Shown one piece after another: positions 1-7,300 of a stretch of DNA of 11,107 nt (its first letter is position 1; each line of letters starts with the position of its first letter). A program made the translations under genes and the position numbers. The notes under the pieces were generated by a model. That model searched no databases and was not told the DNA's origin. It saw only the letters and a list, made by a program, of their open reading frames with translations. The stretch covers positions 1 through 11,107 of the forward strand of contig URCV01000050.1 in the NCBI GenBank assembly GCA_900546445.1, given 5' to 3'. This DNA comes from an uncultured Bacteroidales bacterium. Lineage in GTDB: Bacteria; Bacteroidota; Bacteroidia; Bacteroidales; UBA932.

Positions 1-169
1 CATCTCCCAAGTGATGCTCGCAAGCCCACTGAAGTCCACCTTCAGATTTAACCTCTACGAATTTGTCAGATTTCGCGTGACACTGCGGACACTCTGCAGG
101 AGGGTTCTCTCCTTCGTAAACATATCCGCAAACCAAACATCTAAATTTCTTTTTCATATACTTTTTCAT
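1..169 (-). CDS. Rubrerythrin-family protein (reverse-rubrerythrin type), N-terminal part only
   Basis: This is the first 56 residues of a gene that runs off the left edge of the window. Two CxxC pairs, C11/C14 and C27/C30, only 12 residues apart, form a short rubredoxin-like iron site. This is the compact type found in rubrerythrins, not in free-standing rubredoxins. The residues that follow (LQWACEHHLGD) resemble the linker into the four-helix di-iron domain of reverse rubrerythrins, where the rubredoxin domain comes first. Such proteins reduce hydrogen peroxide in the cytoplasm of anaerobes using electrons passed through the rubredoxin iron. The di-iron domain is outside the window, so the assignment rests on the N-terminus alone; another enzyme with an N-terminal rubredoxin-like domain remains possible. 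The start could be ATG 169 or in-frame ATG 157. ATG 169 is taken as the longer form, but ATG 157 would sit farther from the hairpin at 175-190. Confidence 0.72.
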   Translation of the reverse strand, partial: MKKYMKKKFRCLVCGYVYEGENPPAECPQCHAKSDKFVEVKSEGGLQWACEHHLGD

Positions 170-174
170 TTTAA

Positions 175-190
175 GCCTTGTCTCCAAGGC
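175..190 (-). promoter_or_regulatory. Hairpin with GAGA tetraloop just upstream of the rubrerythrin start
   Basis: Read on the minus strand this is GCCTTG, GAGA, CAAGGC: a perfect 6-bp stem closed by a GNRA-class tetraloop. It ends 5 nt before ATG 169. It is not followed by a U-tract, so it does not look like an intrinsic terminator. It would lie inside the footprint of a ribosome initiating at ATG 169. It may tune translation or stabilise the mRNA 5' end, but that is inference. Confidence 0.45.
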
Positions 191-199
191 GGTTAGTAA

Positions 200-223
200 T
201 TTATAATAATTCTAAATTATAAA
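200..223. promoter_or_regulatory. Candidate PerR/Fur-family operator
   Basis: Positions 201-215 read TTATAATAATTCTAA. This differs from the published B. subtilis PerR box TTATAATNATTATAA at one of 14 defined bases (C212 instead of A). A second intact half-site, ATTATAA, lies at 216-222. The outer arms TTTATAAT (200-207) and ATTATAAA (216-223) form a perfect 8-bp inverted repeat, and ATAATT/AATTAT (206-211, 215-220) forms a nested one. The site overlaps the predicted transcription start of the rubrerythrin-like gene, where a bound repressor would block initiation. The region is very AT-rich, which raises the chance of a coincidental match. Confidence 0.42.
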
Positions 224-250
224 GTTATGAATTATTCTATATTTAACAAC
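220..250 (-). promoter_or_regulatory. Candidate promoter of the rubrerythrin-like gene
   Basis: On the minus strand, GTTG (250-247) is followed after a 19-nt spacer by TAACTTTA (227-220). The Bacteroidetes vegetative consensus is TTTG, about 19 nt, TAnnTTTG. Each element has one mismatch but the spacing is exact. The upstream element lies inside the last codons of the DJ-1 family gene. Transcription should start near 212-215, giving a leader of roughly 45 nt that contains the hairpin at 175-190. Confidence 0.45.
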
Positions 251-810
251 ATCGCTGCGCGAATTTTTTCACTTTTTTCGCGATTTTGTATCATTTCCAG
301 TACGGCCAATCCGAACTCTACCGCGTAACCTGCGCTTCGACCGGTAACTATTCGCCCGGTGCGGACTGCACTCTTACGCACGAACCTTCCTCCACGCTCT
401 AGAATTCCCTCTTCGAATCCGTCGAAACAAGTCATAGTCAGTCCTTCGAGCGAACCGAGCTTCGAAAGCACCAGCCCCGGAGACGCACATATAGCGGCCA
501 ATCCTCCCCCACATTCGTAGTGACGACGCATTTCCCCGATTAAAGGCTCGCACTCCGAAAGAGTCTTCGCCCCAGGCATACCGCCCGGAAAGATCATAAC
601 ATCCCTTTCGCTAAGGGAGCGTTCTTCGAATTCACAATCGGAAAGGCATTTGTCGGCACATACTGCCACATTATGGGCAGAGCATACCACGAGTTTACCT
701 GTAACGCTGACCAAATCGACCTTTACTCCACCTCGGCGAAGTACGTCACTTACTGCCAAAGCCTCGATATCCTCGAAGCCATCGGCTAAAAATATGTTTA
801 CTCCACGCAT
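232..810 (-). CDS. DJ-1/PfpI (YajL/ThiJ) family protein, cysteine-rich
   Basis: A 192-residue single-domain protein of the DJ-1/PfpI glutamine-amidotransferase-like fold. The family nucleophile is C108 in AAICASPG, the nucleophile elbow. E16 in GFEDIEA matches DJ-1 Glu18, which lowers the pKa of that cysteine. The PGGMPGA loop at 75-81 and GFEEG at 131-135 are also family hallmarks. Members are redox-sensitive cytoplasmic proteins, variously described as chaperones, glyoxalases or protein/nucleotide deglycases; the sequence does not say which applies here. Length is normal. Unusually it has eight cysteines (43, 51, 55, 59, 87, 100, 108, 128), four of them clustered at 43-59. The start lies 3 nt after the hslR stop, so it is probably the last gene of that operon. 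Next downstream is the peroxide-detoxifying rubrerythrin-like gene, which fits an oxidative-stress role. Confidence 0.9.
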   Translation of the reverse strand: MRGVNIFLADGFEDIEALAVSDVLRRGGVKVDLVSVTGKLVVCSAHNVAVCADKCLSDCEFEERSLSERDVMIFPGGMPGAKTLSECEPLIGEMRRHYECGGGLAAICASPGLVLSKLGSLEGLTMTCFDGFEEGILERGGRFVRKSAVRTGRIVTGRSAGYAVEFGLAVLEMIQNREKSEKIRAAMLLNIE

Positions 811-813
811 AAT

Positions 814-1194
814 CTATTCTTTGTCTTCGAGATATTCCATAAGATTATCCAGGACACGCCTTTCCTTTTTAGTAGGGCGTCCCGTTCCCCTGTCCCTTTT
901 CAGGAAAAAGGTCTCCACAGGAGCGTGCATCTTCTCCAACTCGCTCTCGGGCGTAAGATTTTCGGCATACTGAGGAACCAGAGCAGCACCCACCCGCATC
1001 TCTAGCGGCTGGATGACTCTGTACGAAAATAGCGACGGACCTTTTCGTATTTCTATAATCTCACCTTCCTTTATGGGACGGGCCGGCTTACAGTTAACCC
1101 CGGCCACCTTTACCTTTCCTCCATTACAAGCCTCGGTAGCCTCACTTCTAGTCTTGAAGACCCTTATAGCCCAAAGATACTTGTCGATGCGCAT
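814..1194 (-). CDS. hslR: S4-domain RNA-binding protein, Hsp15/HslR family
   Basis: A 126-residue protein with an S4 RNA-binding domain at about residues 1-60 (RIDKYLWAIRVFKTRSEA, then GGKVKVAG and PIKEGEIIEIR) and a basic C-terminal tail containing GRPTKKERR near 105-113. This is the layout of E. coli Hsp15, which has the matching RPDKKERRDL tail. Hsp15 binds free 50S subunits that carry a nascent chain attached to tRNA after abortive translation and helps recycle them. The length is close to E. coli Hsp15 (about 133 residues). Its ATG shares one base with the der stop codon (TAATG at 1196-1192), so translation is probably coupled to der. This places stalled-ribosome rescue beside 50S assembly. 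The family call is firm; the exact cellular role in Bacteroidetes is by analogy. Confidence 0.9.
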   Translation of the reverse strand: MRIDKYLWAIRVFKTRSEATEACNGGKVKVAGVNCKPARPIKEGEIIEIRKGPSLFSYRVIQPLEMRVGAALVPQYAENLTPESELEKMHAPVETFFLKRDRGTGRPTKKERRVLDNLMEYLEDKE

Positions 1195-2504
1195 TACTTC
1201 TGTCTACAGAAAATCTGGATAGGGCAGCCTGTCAGCGAGAAATTCTCGCGCAACTGGTTCTCCAAAAATCTCTTATATGGTTCCTTTATGTACTGAGGAA
1301 GATTACAGAAGAAGGCAAAGCTCGGGAAGCGCGTAGGAAGCTGAGTCACATACTTGATCTTTATGTACTTTCCCTTCGTGCTTGGCGGCGGCGTCTCTTC
1401 TATGATAGGGAGAAGTGCCTCGTTAAGACGAGCCGTAGGAATCTTACGAGAGTAGTTGTCGTAAACCATGGTGACGGCGTCGAGCACATCCTGGATGCGC
1501 TGCATCTTCACCACGGAAGTAAATATGATAGGCACGTCCGTAAAAGGAGCTATCCTCTCGCGGAGGGACTTCTCGTAGTTCTTCAAGGTGTTGTTATCCT
1601 TAATGAAAAGGTCCCACTTGTTTACCACCAGGACAACACCCTTACGATTCCTTACGATGAGGTTGAATATGTTCATATCCTGGGCTTCCATACCGGTAGT
1701 GGCATCTATCATAAGGATGCACACGTCCGAATGCTCGATGACCCTGATGGAGCGCATCACGGAATAAAACTCCAAGTCTTCGTGAACCTTAGTCTTACGA
1801 CGTATTCCGGCGGTGTCCACGAGCATAAATTCGTGGCCGAACTTGTTATAGTAGGTCTCTATGGAATCTCTGGTAGTACCGGCAATAGGAGTTACGATAT
1901 TTCTTTCCGCTCCCAGCAGTGCGTTGGTGATGGAAGACTTGCCTACGTTAGGCTTACCTACTATCGCTATGCGAGGAAGTCCTGCGTAAGGGTCTACGTT
2001 CTCCTCCTCTTCTACCGGAAGTACGCGGCATATCTCGTCGAGAAGGTCACCCGTTCCCGAACCATTCGCCGCAGAAATAGTCCATATCTCCCCAAGTCCC
2101 AATGAATAGAACTGATAAGCATCGAACATCTTGTCGCCGCTGTCTACTTTATTGACGCAAAGGACTACCGGTTTCTTACTACGCCTAAGCACGTCGGCTA
2201 TTTCGGAATCGTAGTCGGTGACACCTGTAGAGGCCTCCACCATAAAGAGTACTACGTCGGCCTCGTTAATGGCTATCTGCACCTGCTCGCGTATGGCACT
2301 CTCAAAAATATCCTCGGAATTCGTGGTGTATCCTCCGGTGTCTACTACGGAGAACTCACGTCCGCACCATTCACAGCGGCCATAGTGACGATCTCTGGTA
2401 ACACCTGAAACGTCGTCGACAATCGCCTGTCTCATTCCGACCAAGCGATTAAACAGTGTGGATTTGCCCACATTAGGACGGCCCACTATAGCTACTAAAC
2501 TCAT
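1194..2504 (-). CDS. der: Ribosome-assembly GTPase Der (EngA)
   Basis: Der is the only common bacterial GTPase with two tandem G domains, and both are complete here in 436 residues. The first has GRPNVGKS (8-15), DTGG (55-58) and NKVD (118-121). The second has GKPNVGKS (183-190), DTAG (230-233) and NKWD (295-298). The C-terminal KH-like domain spans about 350-436. The protein binds the 50S subunit during late maturation and is essential in most bacteria. Length is typical. It begins 6 nt after the upstream small membrane-protein gene, and its stop overlaps the hslR start by one base, so it lies mid-operon with no promoter of its own visible. No classical Shine-Dalgarno precedes the ATG (the leader reads AAATAAAGTAAT), normal for this phylum. 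Confidence 0.98.
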   Translation of the reverse strand: MSLVAIVGRPNVGKSTLFNRLVGMRQAIVDDVSGVTRDRHYGRCEWCGREFSVVDTGGYTTNSEDIFESAIREQVQIAINEADVVLFMVEASTGVTDYDSEIADVLRRSKKPVVLCVNKVDSGDKMFDAYQFYSLGLGEIWTISAANGSGTGDLLDEICRVLPVEEEENVDPYAGLPRIAIVGKPNVGKSSITNALLGAERNIVTPIAGTTRDSIETYYNKFGHEFMLVDTAGIRRKTKVHEDLEFYSVMRSIRVIEHSDVCILMIDATTGMEAQDMNIFNLIVRNRKGVVLVVNKWDLFIKDNNTLKNYEKSLRERIAPFTDVPIIFTSVVKMQRIQDVLDAVTMVYDNYSRKIPTARLNEALLPIIEETPPPSTKGKYIKIKYVTQLPTRFPSFAFFCNLPQYIKEPYKRFLENQLRENFSLTGCPIQIFCRQK

Positions 2505-2510
2505 ATTACT

Positions 2511-2747
2511 TTATTTATCTTTTTCAAAAAGAGCACATTCGCGGCACGCTTCAGAGTAATTTCCGTCGCACTTCTTATTATGAAGAGCGGCGTCTTCGTC
2601 CTTAAAGCAGCGAATGCCCATCTGACGCATCTGCTCGTTCGAGCCCACGTCGAATTTAGGAAATTCCCCGTCTTTCTTGAACATAAAGACGCACATCCCG
2701 GCTACGCCGAAAACCAAAATTACTGCTGCCGCTATGAATGTCTCCAT
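2511..2747 (-). CDS. Small single-pass membrane protein with conserved-looking cysteines, unknown function
   Basis: A 78-residue protein with one N-terminal transmembrane helix at about 4-23, a short basic stop (KK at 24-25) and a soluble tail predicted to be cytoplasmic. The tail holds C47, C60, C68 and C71 in the pattern C-x12-C-x7-C-x2-C; a fifth cysteine, C19, is inside the membrane helix. The four tail cysteines could bind an iron-sulfur cluster or zinc. The layout of one helix plus a short four-cysteine tail recalls NqrM (DUF539), which helps insert iron into the Na+-translocating NADH:quinone oxidoreductase, but the cysteine spacing differs and I cannot confirm homology. Similar small proteins near housekeeping genes are, as I recall, annotated only as membrane or secreted proteins in Bacteroidetes. 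It starts 2 nt after prs stops and ends 6 nt before der, so it is almost certainly translated. A purine-rich GAGAG precedes its ATG. Confidence 0.8.
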   Translation of the reverse strand: METFIAAAVILVFGVAGMCVFMFKKDGEFPKFDVGSNEQMRQMGIRCFKDEDAALHNKKCDGNYSEACRECALFEKDK

Positions 2748-2749
2748 AA

Positions 2750-3721
2750 TTATCTCTCAAATACAGGACTGATGGACTCGTAGTTATACACCTTATGTAT
2801 GATGGATGCAAACAGAGGAGCCAGTGAAACAATCCTTATCTTCTCATCATTCATCAATTCCAAGTGTGGAATGGTGTCGCTGATGTATACTTCCTTAAGT
2901 TTGGATGCGTGGATGCGACTTACTGCCTCTCCGCTGAGCACTCCGTGCGTAGCACAAGCCCTTACACTGTTAGCGCCCATCTCCATAAGCACGTCCGCTG
3001 CCTTGCAAAGCGTGCCTGCGGTGTCTATCATATCGTCGATGATTACGATGTCGCGTCCCTCGACTTCACCGATGGCGGTAATGCTCGAAACGACATTGGC
3101 CTTAGCCCTGGTCTTATGGCAGATGATGGTAGGAACGCCGAGCGAACGAGCGTAGTTGTTAGCTTTCTTCGCACCGCCCATATCGGGAGCGGCGATGGAC
3201 AAATTTTCGAGCTTGAGGTCCTTTATGATAGGCAGGAAGACGCCCATGCTGTAGACGTGGTCTACCGGAATGTCGAAGAATCCCTGGATCTGCTCAGCGT
3301 GCAATTCGCAGGTCATCACCCTGTCGGCACCTGCTGCGCGAAGGAGATTGGCCACGAGCTTGGCGCCAATCGCTACACGAGGACGGTCCTTGCGGTCCTG
3401 GCGGGCCCATCCGAAATATGGAATGACGGCGACTACCGAATCGGCCGAAGCGCGCTTGGCAGCATCGATGGCAAGCAGGAGCTCCATAAGGTTATCTGCC
3501 GGCGGAACCGTGGACTGTACGATATATACGCTGGCTCCTCGAACGCTCTCCTCGAACTGTGGTTGAAACTCTCCGTCACTGAACTGAGTAACACTAAGTG
3601 CGCCGAGTTTCTGTACCGGCTCGTCGCTATTACGTATCACATTCAACTCCTCGATTACCCTGCGTGCGAAATCGTCTGACGCCCTGCAGGCAAATAATTC
3701 CATCCTATGACTGTGTAACAT
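2750..3721 (-). CDS. prs: Ribose-phosphate pyrophosphokinase (PRPP synthetase)
   Basis: Prs transfers pyrophosphate from ATP to ribose-5-phosphate, giving PRPP for purine, pyrimidine, NAD, histidine and tryptophan synthesis. The 323-residue protein shows the family markers: FSDGEFQPQFEESVRG (48-62 region), the catalytic flexible-loop region YFGWARQDRKDRPR (102-115), ELHAEQIQGFFDIPVDH (139-155) and the PRPP/ribose-5-phosphate loop VIIDDMIDTAGT (226-237). Length is typical. ATG 3721 lies 3 nt after the engB stop. An in-frame ATG at 3703 (residue 7) would remove the short, family-atypical MLHSHR lead and is a realistic alternative start. It sits between engB and the 78-residue membrane protein, linking nucleotide supply to ribosome assembly. 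No frameshift or missing catalytic residue is seen. Confidence 0.97.
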   Translation of the reverse strand: MLHSHRMELFACRASDDFARRVIEELNVIRNSDEPVQKLGALSVTQFSDGEFQPQFEESVRGASVYIVQSTVPPADNLMELLLAIDAAKRASADSVVAVIPYFGWARQDRKDRPRVAIGAKLVANLLRAAGADRVMTCELHAEQIQGFFDIPVDHVYSMGVFLPIIKDLKLENLSIAAPDMGGAKKANNYARSLGVPTIICHKTRAKANVVSSITAIGEVEGRDIVIIDDMIDTAGTLCKAADVLMEMGANSVRACATHGVLSGEAVSRIHASKLKEVYISDTIPHLELMNDEKIRIVSLAPLFASIIHKVYNYESISPVFER

Positions 3722-3724
3722 AAA

Positions 3725-4321
3725 TTATAAAGTTTTCAAAATACTTTCAATGTAGGTAAGAATCTCGTCCCTTCCCTTCTTCGCTTGGGACGAACTTAAA
3801 AACATCTCTGGGAGCTGCTCCCACCCTTCACTCAAAATGGCACAATCGCGCTCGACCTGAGCCTTCAGGACATTAGGGCCTATCTTATCCGTCTTCGTGA
3901 ATATGATGGAAAAAGGCACTCCGTGCTCGCCCAGTTCCCTTATGAAGTCGAGATCTATCTTCCCTATGTCATGACGCGAGTCGATGAGTACGAAAAGGCA
4001 TATAAGTTCCTCGCTATTATTAATATAATCGGAAATTACCGCCTTAAGTTCATCGCGTCCCTCGCGGTTCAGCTTAGCATAGCCATAGCCCGGAAGGTCC
4101 ACCAGATACCAACTGTCGTTTATCAGAAAATGGTTTACTAGCTTGGTCTTTCCGGGAGTGGCGGAGGTCATGGCCAGCTTGGCATTGTCACACAGCATAT
4201 TAATCAAGCTGGACTTGCCCACGTTACTCCTGCCGATGAAAGCGAATTCAGGAAGACGTCTTGAGGGCCTCTGATTAACTCTTGTGCTGCTGCCAGCGAA
4301 TGTCGCTCCGGTGATTTTCAT
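3725..4321 (-). CDS. engB: Ribosome-biogenesis GTPase EngB (YihA/YsxC)
   Basis: A 198-residue single-domain TRAFAC GTPase with all motifs of the EngB family: G1 GRSNVGKS (30-37), the TPGKT switch I segment (55-59), G3 DLPGYGYA (75-82), G4 TKTD (142-145) and the SSSQAKKG G5 region (176-183). EngB acts in 50S assembly and is essential in many bacteria. The start at ATG 4321 gives the usual short lead before the P-loop. It is the first gene after the TATATTTG promoter at 4339-4346 and probably heads the operon engB-prs-orf78-der-hslR-DJ-1. Having two 50S-assembly GTPases, EngB and Der, in one unit suggests co-ordinated supply. The predicted leader is only about 10-12 nt, with no Shine-Dalgarno. 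Confidence 0.97.
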   Translation of the reverse strand: MKITGATFAGSSTRVNQRPSRRLPEFAFIGRSNVGKSSLINMLCDNAKLAMTSATPGKTKLVNHFLINDSWYLVDLPGYGYAKLNREGRDELKAVISDYINNSEELICLFVLIDSRHDIGKIDLDFIRELGEHGVPFSIIFTKTDKIGPNVLKAQVERDCAILSEGWEQLPEMFLSSSQAKKGRDEILTYIESILKTL

Positions 4322-4338
4322 ACTTTTTACAACCGCGG

Positions 4339-4346
4339 CAAATATA
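4339..4346 (-). promoter_or_regulatory. Bacteroidetes -7 promoter element for the engB operon
   Basis: The minus strand reads TATATTTG, a full match to the Bacteroidetes -7 consensus TAnnTTTG. It lies in the 48-nt gap between the kinase stop and the engB ATG. No TTTG is present at the expected distance upstream (the bases there are GCGG), so this is a -7-only candidate. Transcription would start near 4331-4333, leaving a leader of about 10-12 nt. No terminator hairpin is visible in the gap, so some read-through from the upstream genes is likely. Confidence 0.6.
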
Positions 4347-4369
4347 ATGAAAAAGTATGGATTTTCCGC

Positions 4370-7300
4370 TTATGATTTCGGATATAATATGGTAAAGCAA
4401 GCGCCGCCGAGTCGGAAGCTCCGAGAATAGGTAATGCTCGCTCCGCACCTTTCCAAAATGCTCCTACAGATGGAAAGTCCCAGTCCGCTACCGCTGCTCT
4501 TAGTGGTGAACTTAGGCGTAAAGAGCTTATCTATATTCTCTTCGGACACGCCGGGGCCATTGTCCTCTATCACGATTTCGTAGAAGTCCGGACTCGAGCC
4601 GTTGCGAAGCGACACTGCTACGCGTCCGTCTTCCCTATCCTCGCAAGCCTGAACCGCATTATTAAGCAAATTCACGAATACGCGTATCAACTGAGGACGC
4701 GGAGCGCTTACCACGACGTCAGGAAGTCCCAGATACTCGAATTCCACACCCGGACGATTGTCATAGAGGGCCACCTCTTCCCTGAGCATATCGTCGAGAG
4801 CCACGTCTACCGGGTCCTCCGAATAGAGTTTCGCGAAGTCCGAGAACTGATTGGCCGTCTCCGTGAGCACGTGGATATGGTCGAGCAGCACGCCGGCCAT
4901 AACGTCGAACTTTTCCTGCCAAACAGGATCGCCCGCGGCCTTCAGACGCTGAACTCTCTGGATTTGAAGCTGCATCGGAGTCAGCGGATTCTTGATTTCG
5001 TGCGCTACATTTCGGGCCATCTCGCTCCACGCCTTATCCCTTTCGGCTTGGGCCAATACCTTCGCGTTTCCGCGCAAGTCGTCGACCATTCGGTTATAGG
5101 AGTTCACGATGTCCATAATCTCGTCGTCGTTATTATAGCCCAAGTTTTCCAGCTTTTCGAGCTTTCCAGAGCGCATGGTACGGCTCATCACCGACAATGG
5201 CATAAATGTCTTGTCGACGAAATAGGATACCGAGAAGGACGATATGATGAGCAAGATGAGGAATACCACTATGACGTTAAAGGCGTGCATGAGGGCATTG
5301 AGCTGGAAGTCGCGTCCATTTTCCATATAAGGAGATGAGATGTAAGCGATTACATCTCCATTAGCCCCCACTATCGGGGCATATAGCATATAGATTACTC
5401 TCTTTCCGACTCGCTCCTTATATATGTAATAGCCTTCGTTCTCATAGTGGAGCTGATAATAAGGCTCTTCCCGCATACGATAGCCCAGGATATGCCTTTC
5501 GTGCAATTCCGGAGCAGTAGACAGAGCTGTCTTTCCGTCTACGCGATAAAGGACTATGTCAGAACCCGTATTGTCACCCACACGCCACAAAAGGTCCAGT
5601 ACATCTCTGGAATTGAGCTCTCCCGCGGATGTGATGCTACGAAGTCCGCTCTGCAACTGGAATCGTATGGAGTTCACCTTATCCGACATCATCTTGTTAT
5701 AAAGGGACATATTTCGGTCATATACGAACGACACGCTGACTATGGCCAGAAGCGACATGGTTATAAGCAGGGAGGCTACCATCATGATGTTTATGTGCCT
5801 CTTGAAATAATTCTTTTCGAAAAGCAGCGGCCGGCGTTTCTTGTGCGAAAACGGCAGCATTATGAGACAGAACAGCAGGGAGAGAAATACGAAGAATATG
5901 ACTTTGGTCCCTGGCGACAAGAATGCTCTGGAAATGACGATGAATTCATCTTTGTCGACAGGCACTACGAAATTCAAGTATCCCTTTTTCCGGAACGAAA
6001 ACTCCCCCTTTCGATTGAACTCATCCCTATAACCCGTGGTGAGCTTGGTAGGATAAGGGAAACTTCCTCGCAGATACTGTCTTTCACCTCCCTTATACAT
6101 AGCATAGGAATAGATGGATGGGATGTCCCCGCTTATTCTCGGGTCCAGAAGCATACTTAGCGAGTGCTTGTATGGGTATTTCGGTTCAAGCACTATATAG
6201 ACCACTTCAAAGCCCTTTTCTCCGTGGTAATAGTTGAAGGCTGCAATATAGCGACTACGCTGGTCGTAAAGCGGTGCGTATTTGAAGCGCGACCCGGATT
6301 CTATCTGCACTCCGTCTTCGATGTTCAAGGAACGCCCACTCTTGCCCACTACCACATCCACATCGTAGACGTTCTTAAACTTGGACATATAGCGGTCCCT
6401 AATCCTTTCCTTGGCCTTGGCCAATTGTTCCTCGCTGTCTCCCGCCGCCGAGATGAGCTCGTCGCGCGAAATCTGCCTTTCGATCTTGCGAAGATGGGCC
6501 TCGAACCCATAGTCGCGACCATTCGAGATGGATTCAGCCCACGAAGCCACCATTATCTTCTCTCGCTGATATCCTATATAAGAAGTGAATCCTATGCAGA
6601 ATAGTCCCACGAACGCCGAATAAATCAGGATGCCACGACTACTGAAAAGCGACATTCTCCTATGGAAGAGCCTTAACCATACGGGCTGGAGCAAATCCAG
6701 AAGTTCGGCGATGGAGAAGAATAGGACGAAGAGGGTGACATAGACCACTATCGTATTATAGTCGGTCGCCCAGAGCTTGGCCAAGTCCAGATTTATGTGA
6801 GTGTAGACCAGTACCTTATATATCGAGATGTACGCAAACCACAACATAGCGCCGACTAGAATCAGAGTCGCTATGGTGCCTGTGACTCGCCACACTTTTT
6901 TCTTACACTGCTTCCACAAGTCCCGTCGCGCGATATAAAGGCTGGAGGATATGATGAATAGCTCCAGAACCACTATCAAGATGCTCAGTATCTGCGTAAG
7001 TTCTCCGTGCAGTACGGAATAGTTCCGGTAGACGGCCACTATGAAAAACGAAAGCAGAATGATGGTCGCATTGGCATTACCGAGGGTAGGATGGCCGTAG
7101 AGAGCGACCAATACCGCTGCCACGAAGAGCAGGAAAGCTATCCAGGCAGCGTGCGCGGGAAGTGCGCTCTTGACGGGGAGGGAATCGTAGACGATGCGGA
7201 AGGATGGCTCGCCCTGCACTTTTACCACCACGCCATCGGCCGAGGTGATTCTACGCAGTGAGTAGTCACTGTCTAGGGAGAGGTATTTATTATTGTTTAT

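Noticed and set aside
175..190. Intrinsic terminator of the hslR/DJ-1 operon
   Set aside because: The stem is only 6 bp and is followed on the minus strand by CTTAAAATG, not a run of T. It is better treated as a leader hairpin of the next gene.
11..196. Plus-strand open frame opposite the rubrerythrin-like gene
   Set aside because: The minus strand encodes two CxxC pairs of a rubredoxin-like domain here; the plus-strand product has no recognisable features.
2864..3679. 271-codon open frame on the plus strand opposite prs
   Set aside because: It is a mirror frame of a highly conserved gene. Its translation has no recognisable domain, there is no promoter before it, and prs explains the region fully.
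3701..3721. Frameshift or extra domain at the Prs N-terminus
   Set aside because: The six extra residues MLHSHR are most simply a start-site ambiguity between ATG 3721 and ATG 3703; the rest aligns with the family throughout.
4761..5030. 89-codon minus-strand frame inside the kinase gene in another register
   Set aside because: It overlaps the HisKA coding segment entirely. Its arginine/glycine-rich translation is typical of a shifted GC-rich frame.
5447..6160. 237-codon open frame on the plus strand opposite the sensor kinase
   Set aside because: Its composition is that of an antisense shadow, and the kinase reading frame is continuous across it with membrane and sensor segments in the expected order.
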